64,000 nucleotides of DNA from Candidatus Egerieimonas intestinavium. Its GTDB lineage: Bacteria; Bacillota; Clostridia; Lachnospirales; Lachnospiraceae. Within the stretch, counting starts at the first letter, position 1, and the number at the start of each line of letters is the position of its first letter. Below the pieces are notes generated by a model. The model was not told where the DNA came from, did not search any database, and saw only the letters and a program-made list of their open reading frames with translations. Positions 1 to 8,089 of this stretch are shown here, in pieces. Made by a program: the position numbers and the translations under genes. Where the stretch lies: positions 1 through 64,000 of the forward strand of contig DVHU01000060.1 of NCBI GenBank assembly GCA_018711815.1, in the 5' to 3' direction.

Positions 1-2
1 AT

Positions 3-1007
3 CTGGGCTTTGGAAAATATATGACAGACTATATGTTTGTCATGGACTGGAATAAAGAGCAGGGCTGGCATGACGCCAGGATTGAGCCCCATGAGCCCAT
101 CGCCCTGGATCCGGCCTGTGTGGTTCTGCACTATGCCCAGGAGACCTTCGAGGGTATGAAGGCGTACCGCACCAAGGAAGGGAAGATTCAGCTTTTCCGT
201 CCGGAGATGAACGCCCGCCGTATGATTAAATCCAACGAGCGTCTCTGCATGCCGGCTTTCCCGGAGGAGATGTTTGTGGAGGCTGTCCGCAAGCTGGTAG
301 AAGTGGAGGCGGACTGGGTTCCCTCTGAGCCGGAGACCTCTCTTTACATCCGTCCGTTCATGTTTGCCACTGAGGCTTCTCTGGGTGTACATATGGCTAA
401 CGCGTACAAATTTGTCGTTATCTGCTGTCCTGTGGGCGCATATTATAAAGAGGGCGTCAACCCGGTGCGTATCCTGGTGGAGGATGAGTATGTGCGGGCC
501 GTGAAGGGCGGCACCGGATTTACCAAGTGCGGCGGAAATTACGCGGCTTCCATCGCCGGTCAGGTGAAGGCAGAGAGCCAGGGCTGTGCCCAGGTACTGT
601 GGCTGGACGGCGTTCACCGCAAGTACGTGGAAGAAGTGGGAACCATGAATATCATGTTCAAGATCGACAATGAAATCTACACCGCTCCCATCGAGGGCAC
701 GGTGCTTCCGGGAGTTACCCGGGATTCCATCATCCACATCCTGAAGGATTGGGGCTACACCGTTCATGAAACTCATCTGGCCATCGACGATCTGATGAAG
801 GCCGGCCACGAGGGAAGACTGGAGGAGGCCTTCGGAACCGGAACGGCAGCGGTGATCTCTCCGGTGGGCGAGTTGGTCTACAAGGGAGACAAGGTGGAGG
901 TCAACGGATTTAAGACCGGCGAACTGACCCAGAAGCTGTACGATTACCTGACTGGAATTCAGTGGGGCAATGAGGAGGACAAGTACGGCTGGACCGTAGA
1001 GGTATAA
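3..1007 (+). CDS. ilvE: Branched-chain amino acid aminotransferase, 5' truncated by window edge
   Basis: PLP-dependent transaminase of valine, leucine and isoleucine metabolism (class IV fold). The reading frame is open to the window edge and the residues before the first ATG (position 21) read LGFGKY, as in the N-terminus of clostridial BCATs, so the true start lies upstream. Counting from the ATG at 21, the PLP lysine is probably K169 in the TKCGGNYAAS segment. The following VLWLDG and EEVGTMN motifs are typical of the family. The visible 328 residues approach the usual ~340-355. The protein is cytosolic. A long hairpin follows 22 nt after the stop. Family assignment is firm; only the extreme N-terminus is missing. 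Confidence 0.95.
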   Translation: MGFGKYMTDYMFVMDWNKEQGWHDARIEPHEPIALDPACVVLHYAQETFEGMKAYRTKEGKIQLFRPEMNARRMIKSNERLCMPAFPEEMFVEAVRKLVEVEADWVPSEPETSLYIRPFMFATEASLGVHMANAYKFVVICCPVGAYYKEGVNPVRILVEDEYVRAVKGGTGFTKCGGNYAASIAGQVKAESQGCAQVLWLDGVHRKYVEEVGTMNIMFKIDNEIYTAPIEGTVLPGVTRDSIIHILKDWGYTVHETHLAIDDLMKAGHEGRLEEAFGTGTAAVISPVGELVYKGDKVEVNGFKTGELTQKLYDYLTGIQWGNEEDKYGWTVEV

Positions 1008-1029
1008 AGAAAAAAGTATTTGCAAAAAG

Positions 1030-1182
1030 GAGCTGTTGCAATTAGCGAATATCTCTGTATATTTATGCAGCTTGTACGAATTCACCGAGCACGGCCTCGA
1101 GACTGTAGGCTTGAGGCGGCGCAGGCTGAGTATAAGCTGCACAAATATACGAGAATATCGAATAATGCAGCAGCTCTTTTTT
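1030..1182 (+). repeat. Long palindromic element with terminator-like T-run
   Basis: Two arms of about 43 nt (1030-1073 and 1134-1176) are near-perfect inverted repeats starting GAGCTG and ending CAGCTC, followed by six T (1177-1182). The middle holds a smaller stem (CCTCGAG...CTTGAGG). The left arm carries the 14-mer TGTATATTTATGCA (1056-1069), which resembles an ARG box. The element ends 13 nt before the downstream start codon. Related sequence is found at 11564, 24872, 42182 and 61941. It could be a terminator of ilvE, an attenuator of the next gene, or a dispersed REP-like element. Confidence 0.75.
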
Positions 1183-1195
1183 ACGGGGAGGAATT

Positions 1196-2674
1196 ATGAA
1201 GAAGGATCAGAATCAGACACCGCTGTTGGATGCCCTGACAGCTTACCGCAAGCAGAGTCCGGCCTACTTTCGGATTCCCGGTCACCGCTATGAGCGGGGG
1301 ATAAGTCCCCGGTGGCTTGAGCAGGTGGGCGGAGCCATCTTCGGCTACGATCTGTCGGAGGCGGAGGGGCTGGATGACCTGCACAATCCCCAGGGGGTTA
1401 TCCGAGAGGCCCAGGAGCTGGCGGCAGAGGCCTTTGGGGCGGAGCACTCCTATTTCCTGGTGAACGGTACCACCTGTGGAAATGAGGCCATGATTCTCTC
1501 CGCCGCCTGGGAGGGGGAGACAATTCTAGTCCCCAGAAACGCCCACAAGTCTATTCTCATGGGATTGATCTTAAGCGGCGCCCGGCCCGCCTGGCTGATG
1601 CCTAGGCTCTTGGACGGGGGCCTGGTGGGAGGAGTGACTCCGGAGGCGGTGGAGGAGGGCTTTGCCCGCCACCCTCAGGCTAAAGGGGTCCTTCTGGTGA
1701 GTCCCACCTACTATGGGCTGTGCAGCGACCTGAAGGCCATCGGGGAAATTTGCCACCGGAGGGGGGCGCTGCTATTGGTGGATGAAGCTCACGGGGCCCA
1801 TTTGGGCTTTTCAGATAAGCTGCCCCCGGGGGCGCTGCAGCAGGGAGCTGATCTCTGCGCCCAGAGCATCCACAAGGTGGCGGGATCCCTGACCCAGAGC
1901 TCTCTTCTGCACATTCAGGGAAAGCTGGCGGATCGGACTCGGGTGGAGCAGTCCCTGCGGATGGTGCAGAGCACTAGCCCCTCCTATCTGCTGATGGCCT
2001 CCCTGGATGCGGCCCGCTGTGAGCTGGCTCTCCACGGGGAAAGGCTCATGGATCGGGCCTGCCAGCTGGCTGACAAGGCCAGAAGGGCAATCCGGGAGAT
2101 TCCTGGGATGGAGTGCCTGGGAGGGGAGCTGGTTGGACAGGGAGGGGTCGCCGCAGTGGATCCCACCCGACTGGTATTCTCAGCGGCAGGACTTGGCCTT
2201 ACCGGTTATCAGCTGCAGGAGCTGCTGTACCAGCGGGAGGGGGTTACTTTGGAACTGGCGGATCAGCGCTACGCTGTGGCGGTGATTACCGCCGCCAACA
2301 CGGAAGAAGAGATCTGCCGGCTGATAGAAGGGATTAAAAATCTGGTTCGGGAGAGGGGTAAGCGGCTGCAGGCGGAAGCTTCCCCAAGGCCGTTATCCCA
2401 GCTGTCCCAGCCGCCGCTGCCGGGGATCCCGCCCATGGTGTGCACGCCCCGGGAAGCCTGGGGGGCCACCCGGGAAGATGTGCCCTGGTCTCAGGCGGTG
2501 GGCAGAATTGCCGGACAGGCCCTGGCCCCCTACCCGCCGGGAATTCCGACCATTTATCCGGGCGAGCGGATCACGGAAGAAATCTGGGCCTATCTGGAAA
2601 ACTTTCGGAAAAAGGGCTATCCCATCCACGGAGCCAAGAAAAATCTCCAGGTATTTTCCTGTATCCGGGAATAA
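1196..2674 (+). CDS. Orn/Lys/Arg decarboxylase family protein (SpeA/Cad type)
   Basis: PLP enzyme of the fold-type I Orn/Lys/Arg decarboxylase family that makes polyamine precursors (agmatine, cadaverine or putrescine); the substrate cannot be told from sequence. 492 residues, as in the short Bacillus SpeA-type proteins without the N-terminal wing domain. Visible signatures are FRIPGHRYERG near the N-terminus, the aspartate motif LLVDEAHGAHLG, and the PLP lysine in SIHKVAGSLTQSS. The C-terminal domain has the conserved PYPPGIP segment. Ribosome binding site GGGGAGGA lies just before ATG 1196. A terminator-like hairpin ends 13 nt upstream, so expression probably depends on read-through or on a promoter inside the hairpin element. 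Confidence 0.9.
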   Translation: MKKDQNQTPLLDALTAYRKQSPAYFRIPGHRYERGISPRWLEQVGGAIFGYDLSEAEGLDDLHNPQGVIREAQELAAEAFGAEHSYFLVNGTTCGNEAMILSAAWEGETILVPRNAHKSILMGLILSGARPAWLMPRLLDGGLVGGVTPEAVEEGFARHPQAKGVLLVSPTYYGLCSDLKAIGEICHRRGALLLVDEAHGAHLGFSDKLPPGALQQGADLCAQSIHKVAGSLTQSSLLHIQGKLADRTRVEQSLRMVQSTSPSYLLMASLDAARCELALHGERLMDRACQLADKARRAIREIPGMECLGGELVGQGGVAAVDPTRLVFSAAGLGLTGYQLQELLYQREGVTLELADQRYAVAVITAANTEEEICRLIEGIKNLVRERGKRLQAEASPRPLSQLSQPPLPGIPPMVCTPREAWGATREDVPWSQAVGRIAGQALAPYPPGIPTIYPGERITEEIWAYLENFRKKGYPIHGAKKNLQVFSCIRE

Positions 2675-2704
2675 CTTTCTATGCCCTTCAGGGAGAATCT
2701 GTGG

Positions 2705-2724
2705 TATAATAATCATGATATAAT
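2705..2724 (+). promoter_or_regulatory. Candidate -10 elements upstream of exonuclease III gene
   Basis: Two TATAAT hexamers (2705-2710 and 2719-2724) lie 38-57 nt before the GTG start at 2762. No good -35 hexamer stands 16-18 nt upstream of either, so this is a weak call. Confidence 0.35.
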
Positions 2725-2761
2725 AATTGCAAAGTAAAGTTTGGGAATACAGGAGGACACA

Positions 2762-3523
2762 GTGAAATTAATCTCATGGAATGTCAACGGCCTGCGGGCC
2801 TGTGTCAATAAAGGATTTCTGGAGTTTTTCCGGGAGGCTGACGCGGATGCTTTCTGCATCCAGGAGAGCAAGCTGCAGGAAGGGCAGATTGATCTTGAGC
2901 TGCCCGGATATTTTCAGTACTGGAATTACGCGGTGAAGAAGGGATATTCAGGGACCGCGGTGTTTACCAAAAAGGAACCTCTGGCGGTCAGCTACGGCAT
3001 CGGCATGGAGGAGCATGACCAGGAGGGAAGGGTGATTACCCTGGAGTACCCGGAATTTTACCTGGTAACGGTCTACACCCCCAACTCCCAGAGCGAGCTG
3101 GCCAGACTTTCCTACCGAATGAAATGGGAGGACGATTTTCTGGCTTATCTGAAGAAGCTGGAGGAACAAAAACCGGTGATCTTCTGCGGAGATCTGAATG
3201 TGGCGCACAAGGAGATTGACCTGAAGAATCCCAAGACCAACCGGAGAAATGCGGGATTTACGGACGAGGAGCGGGAGAAGTTTACTAAGGTTTTGGAGAA
3301 GGGCTTTATTGACACCTTCCGCTATTTTTACCCGGATATGGAGCAGGTGTACTCCTGGTGGTCCTATCGGTTCAGGGCCCGGGAGAAGAACGCCGGGTGG
3401 CGTATTGACTATTTCTGTGTGTCCCAGTGTCTGGAGGACAAGCTGGAGGACGCGAAGATTTTGTCAGAAATACAGGGGTCGGACCACTGTCCGGTGGAGC
3501 TGGATATCCGTCTGACCATGTGA
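2762..3523 (+). CDS. exoA: Exodeoxyribonuclease III / AP endonuclease
   Basis: Exonuclease III family AP endonuclease of base excision repair. About 253 residues, normal length. Motifs: N-terminal [12 protein letters not shown] with the metal-binding Asn, CIQESK (catalytic Glu), [19 protein letters not shown] (Asp/Asn pair), and the C-terminal [11 protein letters not shown]. The chosen start is GTG 2762, which follows AGGAGG at 2751-2756 with good spacing and gives the expected family N-terminus; an in-frame TTG at 2741 lies before that site and is rejected. The next gene begins 24 nt downstream and may be co-transcribed. Confidence 0.95.
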   Translation: MKLISWNVNGLRACVNKGFLEFFREADADAFCIQESKLQEGQIDLELPGYFQYWNYAVKKGYSGTAVFTKKEPLAVSYGIGMEEHDQEGRVITLEYPEFYLVTVYTPNSQSELARLSYRMKWEDDFLAYLKKLEEQKPVIFCGDLNVAHKEIDLKNPKTNRRNAGFTDEEREKFTKVLEKGFIDTFRYFYPDMEQVYSWWSYRFRAREKNAGWRIDYFCVSQCLEDKLEDAKILSEIQGSDHCPVELDIRLTM

Positions 3524-3547
3524 AAAAAAGAAAGGCAGGTAACCCTA

Positions 3548-5404
3548 ATGGAGACAGAGAAAAGAAAGCTGGAAGTAAAAAAGGGAGACCCGGGCATCTT
3601 GGGGGTAACAGCTTTAGCGGGGGGTTTTAATTTTTCTATCGTTTTGCCTCAGGGGGAGAGCGGAAGTCTCCTGCTGTACAGGAAAGGAAGTTCCCGGGTG
3701 AGCCGGGAGGTTCAGCTGACGGAGGATTTCCGTACCGGTGATGTGGCCGCCCTGTGGATCGGGGGCATATCTCCGGATCAATATGAATATAATTACCGGA
3801 TCGGAGGCCGGGTAATTACGGATCCCTATGCCCGCCGCATTGTGGGCCGGGAGCGCTTCGGCCGGGAGGAGAAGCCTGACCGGGAGCACCAGGTCCGGGG
3901 CCGGATTGTGGACATGGACAGCTGGGAGGACAAGAGTATTTTTATCCCTTACCAGGAGGCAGTGTTTTACAAGGTTCATGTGAGGGGATACACCCAGAGA
4001 AAGAGCTCCGGGGCAGTTCACCGGGGAACCTTCCGGGGACTGCAGGAGAAAATTCCCTATATCAAATCCCTGGGCGTCACTTCCCTGGAACTGATGCCGG
4101 CCTATGATTTCCAGGAACTGCCGGCCTTCGCGCCGGAGACTTCCAAATATCAGCAGAGCCCGGCCAGCCCCGGGAGGCTGAATTACTGGGGGTATACAGG
4201 AGGATACTATTTCGCCCCCAAGGCTTCCTACAGCCAGGGAGATCCGGTGCAGGAGTTCCGGGAGCTGGTGGAGTCCCTGCATCGGGAGGGGATGGAGTGC
4301 ATCATGGAATTCTTCTTCGTGAAGGGTACCGGGCTTAAGACTATCCTGGATGTGCTCCGCTATTGGAAAATGGCCTACCATGTGGACGGCTTTCATATTT
4401 TGGGGGAGGATATTCCTGTGGAGCTGATTGTCCAGGAGCCTCTCTTTACCAAGACTAAGCTGATTTTCACCGGTTTTGACGCTCAGAGGCTGTATGCGGG
4501 CAAGATTCCCGTCTGCCGGAATCTGGCGGAATACAATATGGGCTTTCAGAATACGGCCAGACGCTTCCTGAAGGGGGATGAGGATCAGGTTTCCTCCTTC
4601 GCCCGGGAGAGCAGGAGAAATCCTGCCACCCACGGGGTCATCCATTATCTGGCCAACCAGGACGGATTTACCCTCCAGGATCTGGTATCCTACGATTACC
4701 GGCACAACGAGGCCAACGGCGAAGAGAACCGGGACGGCTGCAGCTACAATTACAGCTGGAACTGCGGGGTGGAAGGCCCCTCCAGAAAGCAGTCGGTGCA
4801 GGAGCTGCGGGCAAAGCAGCTGCGCAACGCGGTGCTGATGCTGACCCTCAGCCAGGGAACGCCCCTGATTTACGGGGGAGATGAGTTTGGAAATTCCCAG
4901 GGAGGCAACAATAACGCTTACTGCCAGGACAATCCCATCGGCTGGGTGGACTGGAGTCAAGCGGAGAAAAACCGGGAGTTCACAGAATTTATCCGGGATG
5001 CCCTGGCCTTCCGCAAGGCCCACAGGATCCTTCACGGCAGCCAGGAGCTGCGTCTGATGGATTATGAGTCCAAGGGATATCCGGATCTCTCCTATCACAG
5101 CGACCGGGCCTGGTATGCGCAGATGGAAAATACCAGCCGGCAGATCGGCATGATGTTTAACGGATACTACGGGGAGGACGGCGGCCAGGAGATGGTCTAC
5201 GTGGCCTACAACATGCACTGGGATGCCCATGAATTTGCCCTTCCCCACCTGGGAGAGGGGATGGCCTGGTATGAGGTGGTAAATTCCGGCCAGAAGGACG
5301 GGTTCCGCCAGCCGGAGGAGAAATTCCGCCTTTTGGGTGCCCGCCAGGTGACGGTGGAGCCCCGGACCATAGCAGTATTAATCGGAAGGCAGGAGACAAA
5401 ATGA
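3548..5404 (+). CDS. GlgX-like glycoside hydrolase family 13 protein lacking catalytic residues
   Basis: 618 residues with the layout of a glycogen-debranching (GlgX/isoamylase) enzyme: N-terminal CBM48-like beta domain (about 15-100), GH13 barrel (about 135-490) and C-terminal beta domain. The C-terminal half is very GlgX-like (QDGFTLQDLVSYDYRHNEAN, YSWNCGVEGP). The catalytic regions are rewritten. The nucleophile segment normally GFRFDLA reads GFHILGED (281-288), so both Arg and Asp are lost. The acid/base segment normally AEPWD reads FTGFD (307-311), so Glu is lost. The DVVYNHT region reads CIMEFFFVKG (251-260). The third Asp (D372) remains. Inference: a catalytically dead paralogue, perhaps a glycogen-binding or regulatory protein. 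It overlaps the next gene by 4 nt (ATGA). Family call firm, function unknown. Confidence 0.85.
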   Translation: METEKRKLEVKKGDPGILGVTALAGGFNFSIVLPQGESGSLLLYRKGSSRVSREVQLTEDFRTGDVAALWIGGISPDQYEYNYRIGGRVITDPYARRIVGRERFGREEKPDREHQVRGRIVDMDSWEDKSIFIPYQEAVFYKVHVRGYTQRKSSGAVHRGTFRGLQEKIPYIKSLGVTSLELMPAYDFQELPAFAPETSKYQQSPASPGRLNYWGYTGGYYFAPKASYSQGDPVQEFRELVESLHREGMECIMEFFFVKGTGLKTILDVLRYWKMAYHVDGFHILGEDIPVELIVQEPLFTKTKLIFTGFDAQRLYAGKIPVCRNLAEYNMGFQNTARRFLKGDEDQVSSFARESRRNPATHGVIHYLANQDGFTLQDLVSYDYRHNEANGEENRDGCSYNYSWNCGVEGPSRKQSVQELRAKQLRNAVLMLTLSQGTPLIYGGDEFGNSQGGNNNAYCQDNPIGWVDWSQAEKNREFTEFIRDALAFRKAHRILHGSQELRLMDYESKGYPDLSYHSDRAWYAQMENTSRQIGMMFNGYYGEDGGQEMVYVAYNMHWDAHEFALPHLGEGMAWYEVVNSGQKDGFRQPEEKFRLLGARQVTVEPRTIAVLIGRQETK

Positions 5405-5940
5405 AGGCTTGGGGACATTTTAAGACCATCACCACGCACAAGCTCTTGGTGATGCGCTATTGTTTTCGGGTGGGGCTCTACAGGCAGGGACTGCTCCACG
5501 ATCTGTCAAAATATTCCTGGACGGAATTTTCCGTGGGAGCCAAATACTATCAGGGGGACAGAAGTCCCAATAACGCGGAGCGGGAGGACACGGGAGTTTC
5601 CGCCTCCTGGCTGCACCACAAAGGGAGAAATAGGCACCACTTTGAATACTGGGTTGACTACGGCATCAACTGTGACACCATCATCACCGGTATGCCCATG
5701 CCCCGAAAGTATATTGCGGAGATGGTGTTAGACCGGATCAGCGCCTCCAGGGTTTATAAGGGGGAGGCCTACACCCAGCGGTCGCCCCTGGAATATTATG
5801 AGCGGGGGACAAAAAACCTGTGGTTTGTGCACAAGGATGTGAAGCGGGACGTGGAAGCCCTGCTGCGGATCCTGGCAGACCACGGGGAGGAGAAGCTGCT
5901 CTGGTACATGAAAACCCGGTATCTGAAGGGATTGCGCTGA
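5401..5940 (+). CDS. DUF5662 family protein
   Basis: 179-residue protein, translationally coupled to the GH13-like gene by an ATGA overlap. It matches my memory of the DUF5662 family, found in Clostridia and of unknown function. It is rich in histidines in an order that recalls metal-binding HD-type helices: an early HDLSKYSWTEF segment, then WLHHKGRNRHHFEYW, then a C-terminal DVKRDVEALLRILADHGEEKLL helix. No signal peptide or membrane segment. I cannot name a reaction. Full length and no sign of damage. Confidence 0.8.
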   Translation: MKAWGHFKTITTHKLLVMRYCFRVGLYRQGLLHDLSKYSWTEFSVGAKYYQGDRSPNNAEREDTGVSASWLHHKGRNRHHFEYWVDYGINCDTIITGMPMPRKYIAEMVLDRISASRVYKGEAYTQRSPLEYYERGTKNLWFVHKDVKRDVEALLRILADHGEEKLLWYMKTRYLKGLR

Positions 5941-5997
5941 GACGGGGATAAAACTGCGCGGAAAGGTTCATACTGTGAAAAAAGGAGTGTGGACCAA

Positions 5998-6177
5998 GTG
6001 AAGCATGAGCAAGCTTTTGAGGGCAGAAAAGAGGAAGAGCAGCAGATGGATGTCTGTTCCTCCAGGGAGTGTACGGGGCTGATCCCCGCAGGGCTTTCCT
6101 CGGAGGAGGAGCTGGAATTTTACGAGGAGCTTTATCCGTTTCTGCCGAAGCCTGTCACAGAAAAAGAAGAAGAGTAA
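5998..6177 (+). CDS. Small acidic hypothetical protein / possible leader ORF of ABC-F gene
   Basis: A 59-residue, strongly acidic reading frame ending PKPVTEKEEE. GTG 5998 is preferred because AAAGGAG (5980-5986) lies 11 nt before it; the in-frame GTG at 5989 is too close to that site, and ATG 6046 is a further alternative. I recognise no domain. Its stop codon lies 3 nt before a strong hairpin plus T-run that itself ends 11 nt before the ABC-F start codon. That is the layout of a leader peptide in ribosome-mediated attenuation, although it is long for a leader. It could also be an ordinary small cytosolic protein. Confidence 0.5.
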   Translation: MKHEQAFEGRKEEEQQMDVCSSRECTGLIPAGLSSEEELEFYEELYPFLPKPVTEKEEE

Positions 6178-6180
6178 GGG

Positions 6181-6219
6181 AGGAGCCGCTGCGGGAATCT
6201 ATGGCAGCGGTTCCTTTTT
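6181..6219 (+). terminator. Terminator or attenuator immediately upstream of ABC-F gene
   Basis: AGGAGCCGCTGC (6181-6192) pairs with GCAGCGGTTCCT (6204-6215), with an 11-nt loop and a run of five T. It ends 11 nt before ATG 6231, leaving no space for a promoter downstream. Confidence 0.7.
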
Positions 6220-6230
6220 CGGGAGAACTT

Positions 6231-8075
6231 ATGAACATATTGAACATTGAACATATCGGCAAGGTCTTTGGAGAGAAGGTTATCTTCGAGGACGCCTCCT
6301 TTGGGATTCACCAGGGAGATAAGATTGGGATTGTGGGGATCAACGGCACCGGAAAGACTACCCTGCTGCGGCTGGCCGCCGGTGTGGAAGAGCCGGATCA
6401 GGGACAGGTGGTGTGCCAAAACAATTTGAAGCTGGCCTATCTGCCCCAGAGCCCGGAGTTCCCTTTGGAGGCTACGGTGGAATCCTATGCCCTGAAGGGG
6501 GAGGCGGATACGGACTGGCGGGTGCAGAGCAATCTTAACCAGCTGGGCATTGAGGATTATCAGGGGAAGCTATCTCAGCTCTCCGGGGGCCAGAGAAGGC
6601 GGGTGGCCCTGGCGAAGGTGCTGGCGGAGGATTTTGACGTGCTGCTCATGGACGAGCCCACCAACCACCTGGACGGTCAGATGATCGAGTGGCTGGAGGA
6701 GTATCTGAAGGCGTACCGGGGAACGCTGCTGATGGTGACTCATGACCGCTATTTCCTGGACAAGGTCTGTAATCGGATTCTGGAGATCAGCCGAGGAAAG
6801 ATGTACAGCTACGAGTCCAATTATTCCCGTTTCCTGGAGCTGAAGGCAGAGCGGGAGGAGATGGAGCTGGCTTCAGAGCGGAAGCGCCAGAGTATCCTGC
6901 GCATGGAGCTGGAGTGGGCGAAACGGGGCTGCCGGGCCAGGAGCACCAAGCAGAGGGCGAGGCTTCAGAGGCTGGAGGCCCTGAAAAGCGGGAAGGCTCC
7001 GGTACAGGAACAGGTGGTAGAGATGGATTCCGTGGAGACCCGGATGGGGAAAAAGACCATCGAGCTTCACCAGGTAACCAAGGGGTATGCGGGGAAAAAC
7101 CTGGTGGAGGACTTCTCTTACACGGTGCTGCGCAACCAGCGCCTGGGCATCATCGGCCCCAATGGCTGCGGAAAATCCACGCTGCTGAAGATGATTGCCG
7201 GTTATCTGCAGCCGGATCAGGGCCGGGTGGAGCTGGGAGAGACCATTAAGATCGGATATCTGGCTCAGGAAGAGCCGGATATGGACACGGACCGGCGGGT
7301 GATTGATTATGTGAAGGATATCGGGGAGTATGTGCAGACCCGGGAGGGAAGAATCAGCGCCTCCCAGCTGCTGGAGCGGTTTTTATTTACCCCGCAGATG
7401 CAGTACACGCCGGTATCCAAGCTTTCCGGAGGGGAGAAGCGCCGGCTCTACCTGCTCTCCGTGCTGGTGAGCGGGGCAAATGTCTATCTGCTAGATGAGC
7501 CCTCCAACAACGTGGATATTCCCACGCTGACGGTGCTGGAGGATTATCTGAACTCCTTCTCCGGTATTGTCATCGCCGTGTCCCACGACCGGTATTTCCT
7601 GGATAACGTGGTAGATAGGATCTTTGAAATGGACGGCCAGGGGCATCTGCAGCAGTATGAGGGCGGCTACACGGATTACCTGGAGGCCAAGAAAAGGCGG
7701 GCCGCCGAAGCCCAGGAGGGCTCTGGCCGGGATGAGTCTTTTGGCAAAACAGGCCTGAGCAAGGGCGCGAAAGCCGGGAAAGAGGAAGGACAGGAGAAGA
7801 AATCCTCCAGTGACTGGCGGCAGAACCGGCCGGTGAAGCTGAAATTTACTTACAAGGAGCAGAAGGAATTTGAGACCATCGAGGAGGAGATCGCCAGACT
7901 GGAGGCTGTCCTTGAGGAGCTGGAAGCCCAGATGGCGGCCAATGCCACCGATTCCGGACGGCTCAATGAGCTGATGCGGGAGAAGGAGCAGGCGGAGAGC
8001 CGCCTGGAGGAGAAGATGAACCGCTGGGTTTATCTGACGGAGCTGGATCAGAAAATCCGGGAACAAAATTCCTGA
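6231..8075 (+). CDS. ABC-F family ATP-binding protein (Uup-like)
   Basis: Soluble tandem ABC ATPase of the ABC-F family, which acts on the ribosome (translation rescue or antibiotic protection) rather than in transport. 614 residues. First ATPase: Walker A GINGTGKTT, signature LSGGQRRRVALAKVL, Walker B VLLMDEPTNHLD. The charged interdomain linker (about residues 225-290) corresponds to the P-site tRNA interaction motif. Second ATPase: GPNGCGKST, LSGGEKRRLYLLSV, VYLLDEPSNNVD. The C-terminal coiled coil (about 530-612) resembles the Uup C-terminal domain. ATG 6231 gives the family N-terminus MNILNIEHI; the frame is open further upstream but without homology. There are no membrane segments. Resistance versus housekeeping role cannot be decided here. 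Confidence 0.93.
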   Translation: MNILNIEHIGKVFGEKVIFEDASFGIHQGDKIGIVGINGTGKTTLLRLAAGVEEPDQGQVVCQNNLKLAYLPQSPEFPLEATVESYALKGEADTDWRVQSNLNQLGIEDYQGKLSQLSGGQRRRVALAKVLAEDFDVLLMDEPTNHLDGQMIEWLEEYLKAYRGTLLMVTHDRYFLDKVCNRILEISRGKMYSYESNYSRFLELKAEREEMELASERKRQSILRMELEWAKRGCRARSTKQRARLQRLEALKSGKAPVQEQVVEMDSVETRMGKKTIELHQVTKGYAGKNLVEDFSYTVLRNQRLGIIGPNGCGKSTLLKMIAGYLQPDQGRVELGETIKIGYLAQEEPDMDTDRRVIDYVKDIGEYVQTREGRISASQLLERFLFTPQMQYTPVSKLSGGEKRRLYLLSVLVSGANVYLLDEPSNNVDIPTLTVLEDYLNSFSGIVIAVSHDRYFLDNVVDRIFEMDGQGHLQQYEGGYTDYLEAKKRRAAEAQEGSGRDESFGKTGLSKGAKAGKEEGQEKKSSSDWRQNRPVKLKFTYKEQKEFETIEEEIARLEAVLEELEAQMAANATDSGRLNELMREKEQAESRLEEKMNRWVYLTELDQKIREQNS

Positions 8076-8089
8076 GAAAGGGGAAGGCT

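Noticed and set aside
1036-1293. An 85-codon plus-strand frame running through the long hairpin into the decarboxylase gene
   Set aside because: It is made of the palindrome sequence and then runs out of frame over a well-supported gene; no ribosome site.
2741-2761. TTG 2741 as start of exonuclease III
   Set aside because: It lies upstream of the AGGAGG site; GTG 2762 gives the conserved family N-terminus.
3614-5248. A 544-codon open frame on the minus strand across the GH13-like gene
   Set aside because: It mirrors the codon structure of the plus-strand gene, has no ribosome site or recognisable motif, and the plus-strand frame has clear GlgX homology.
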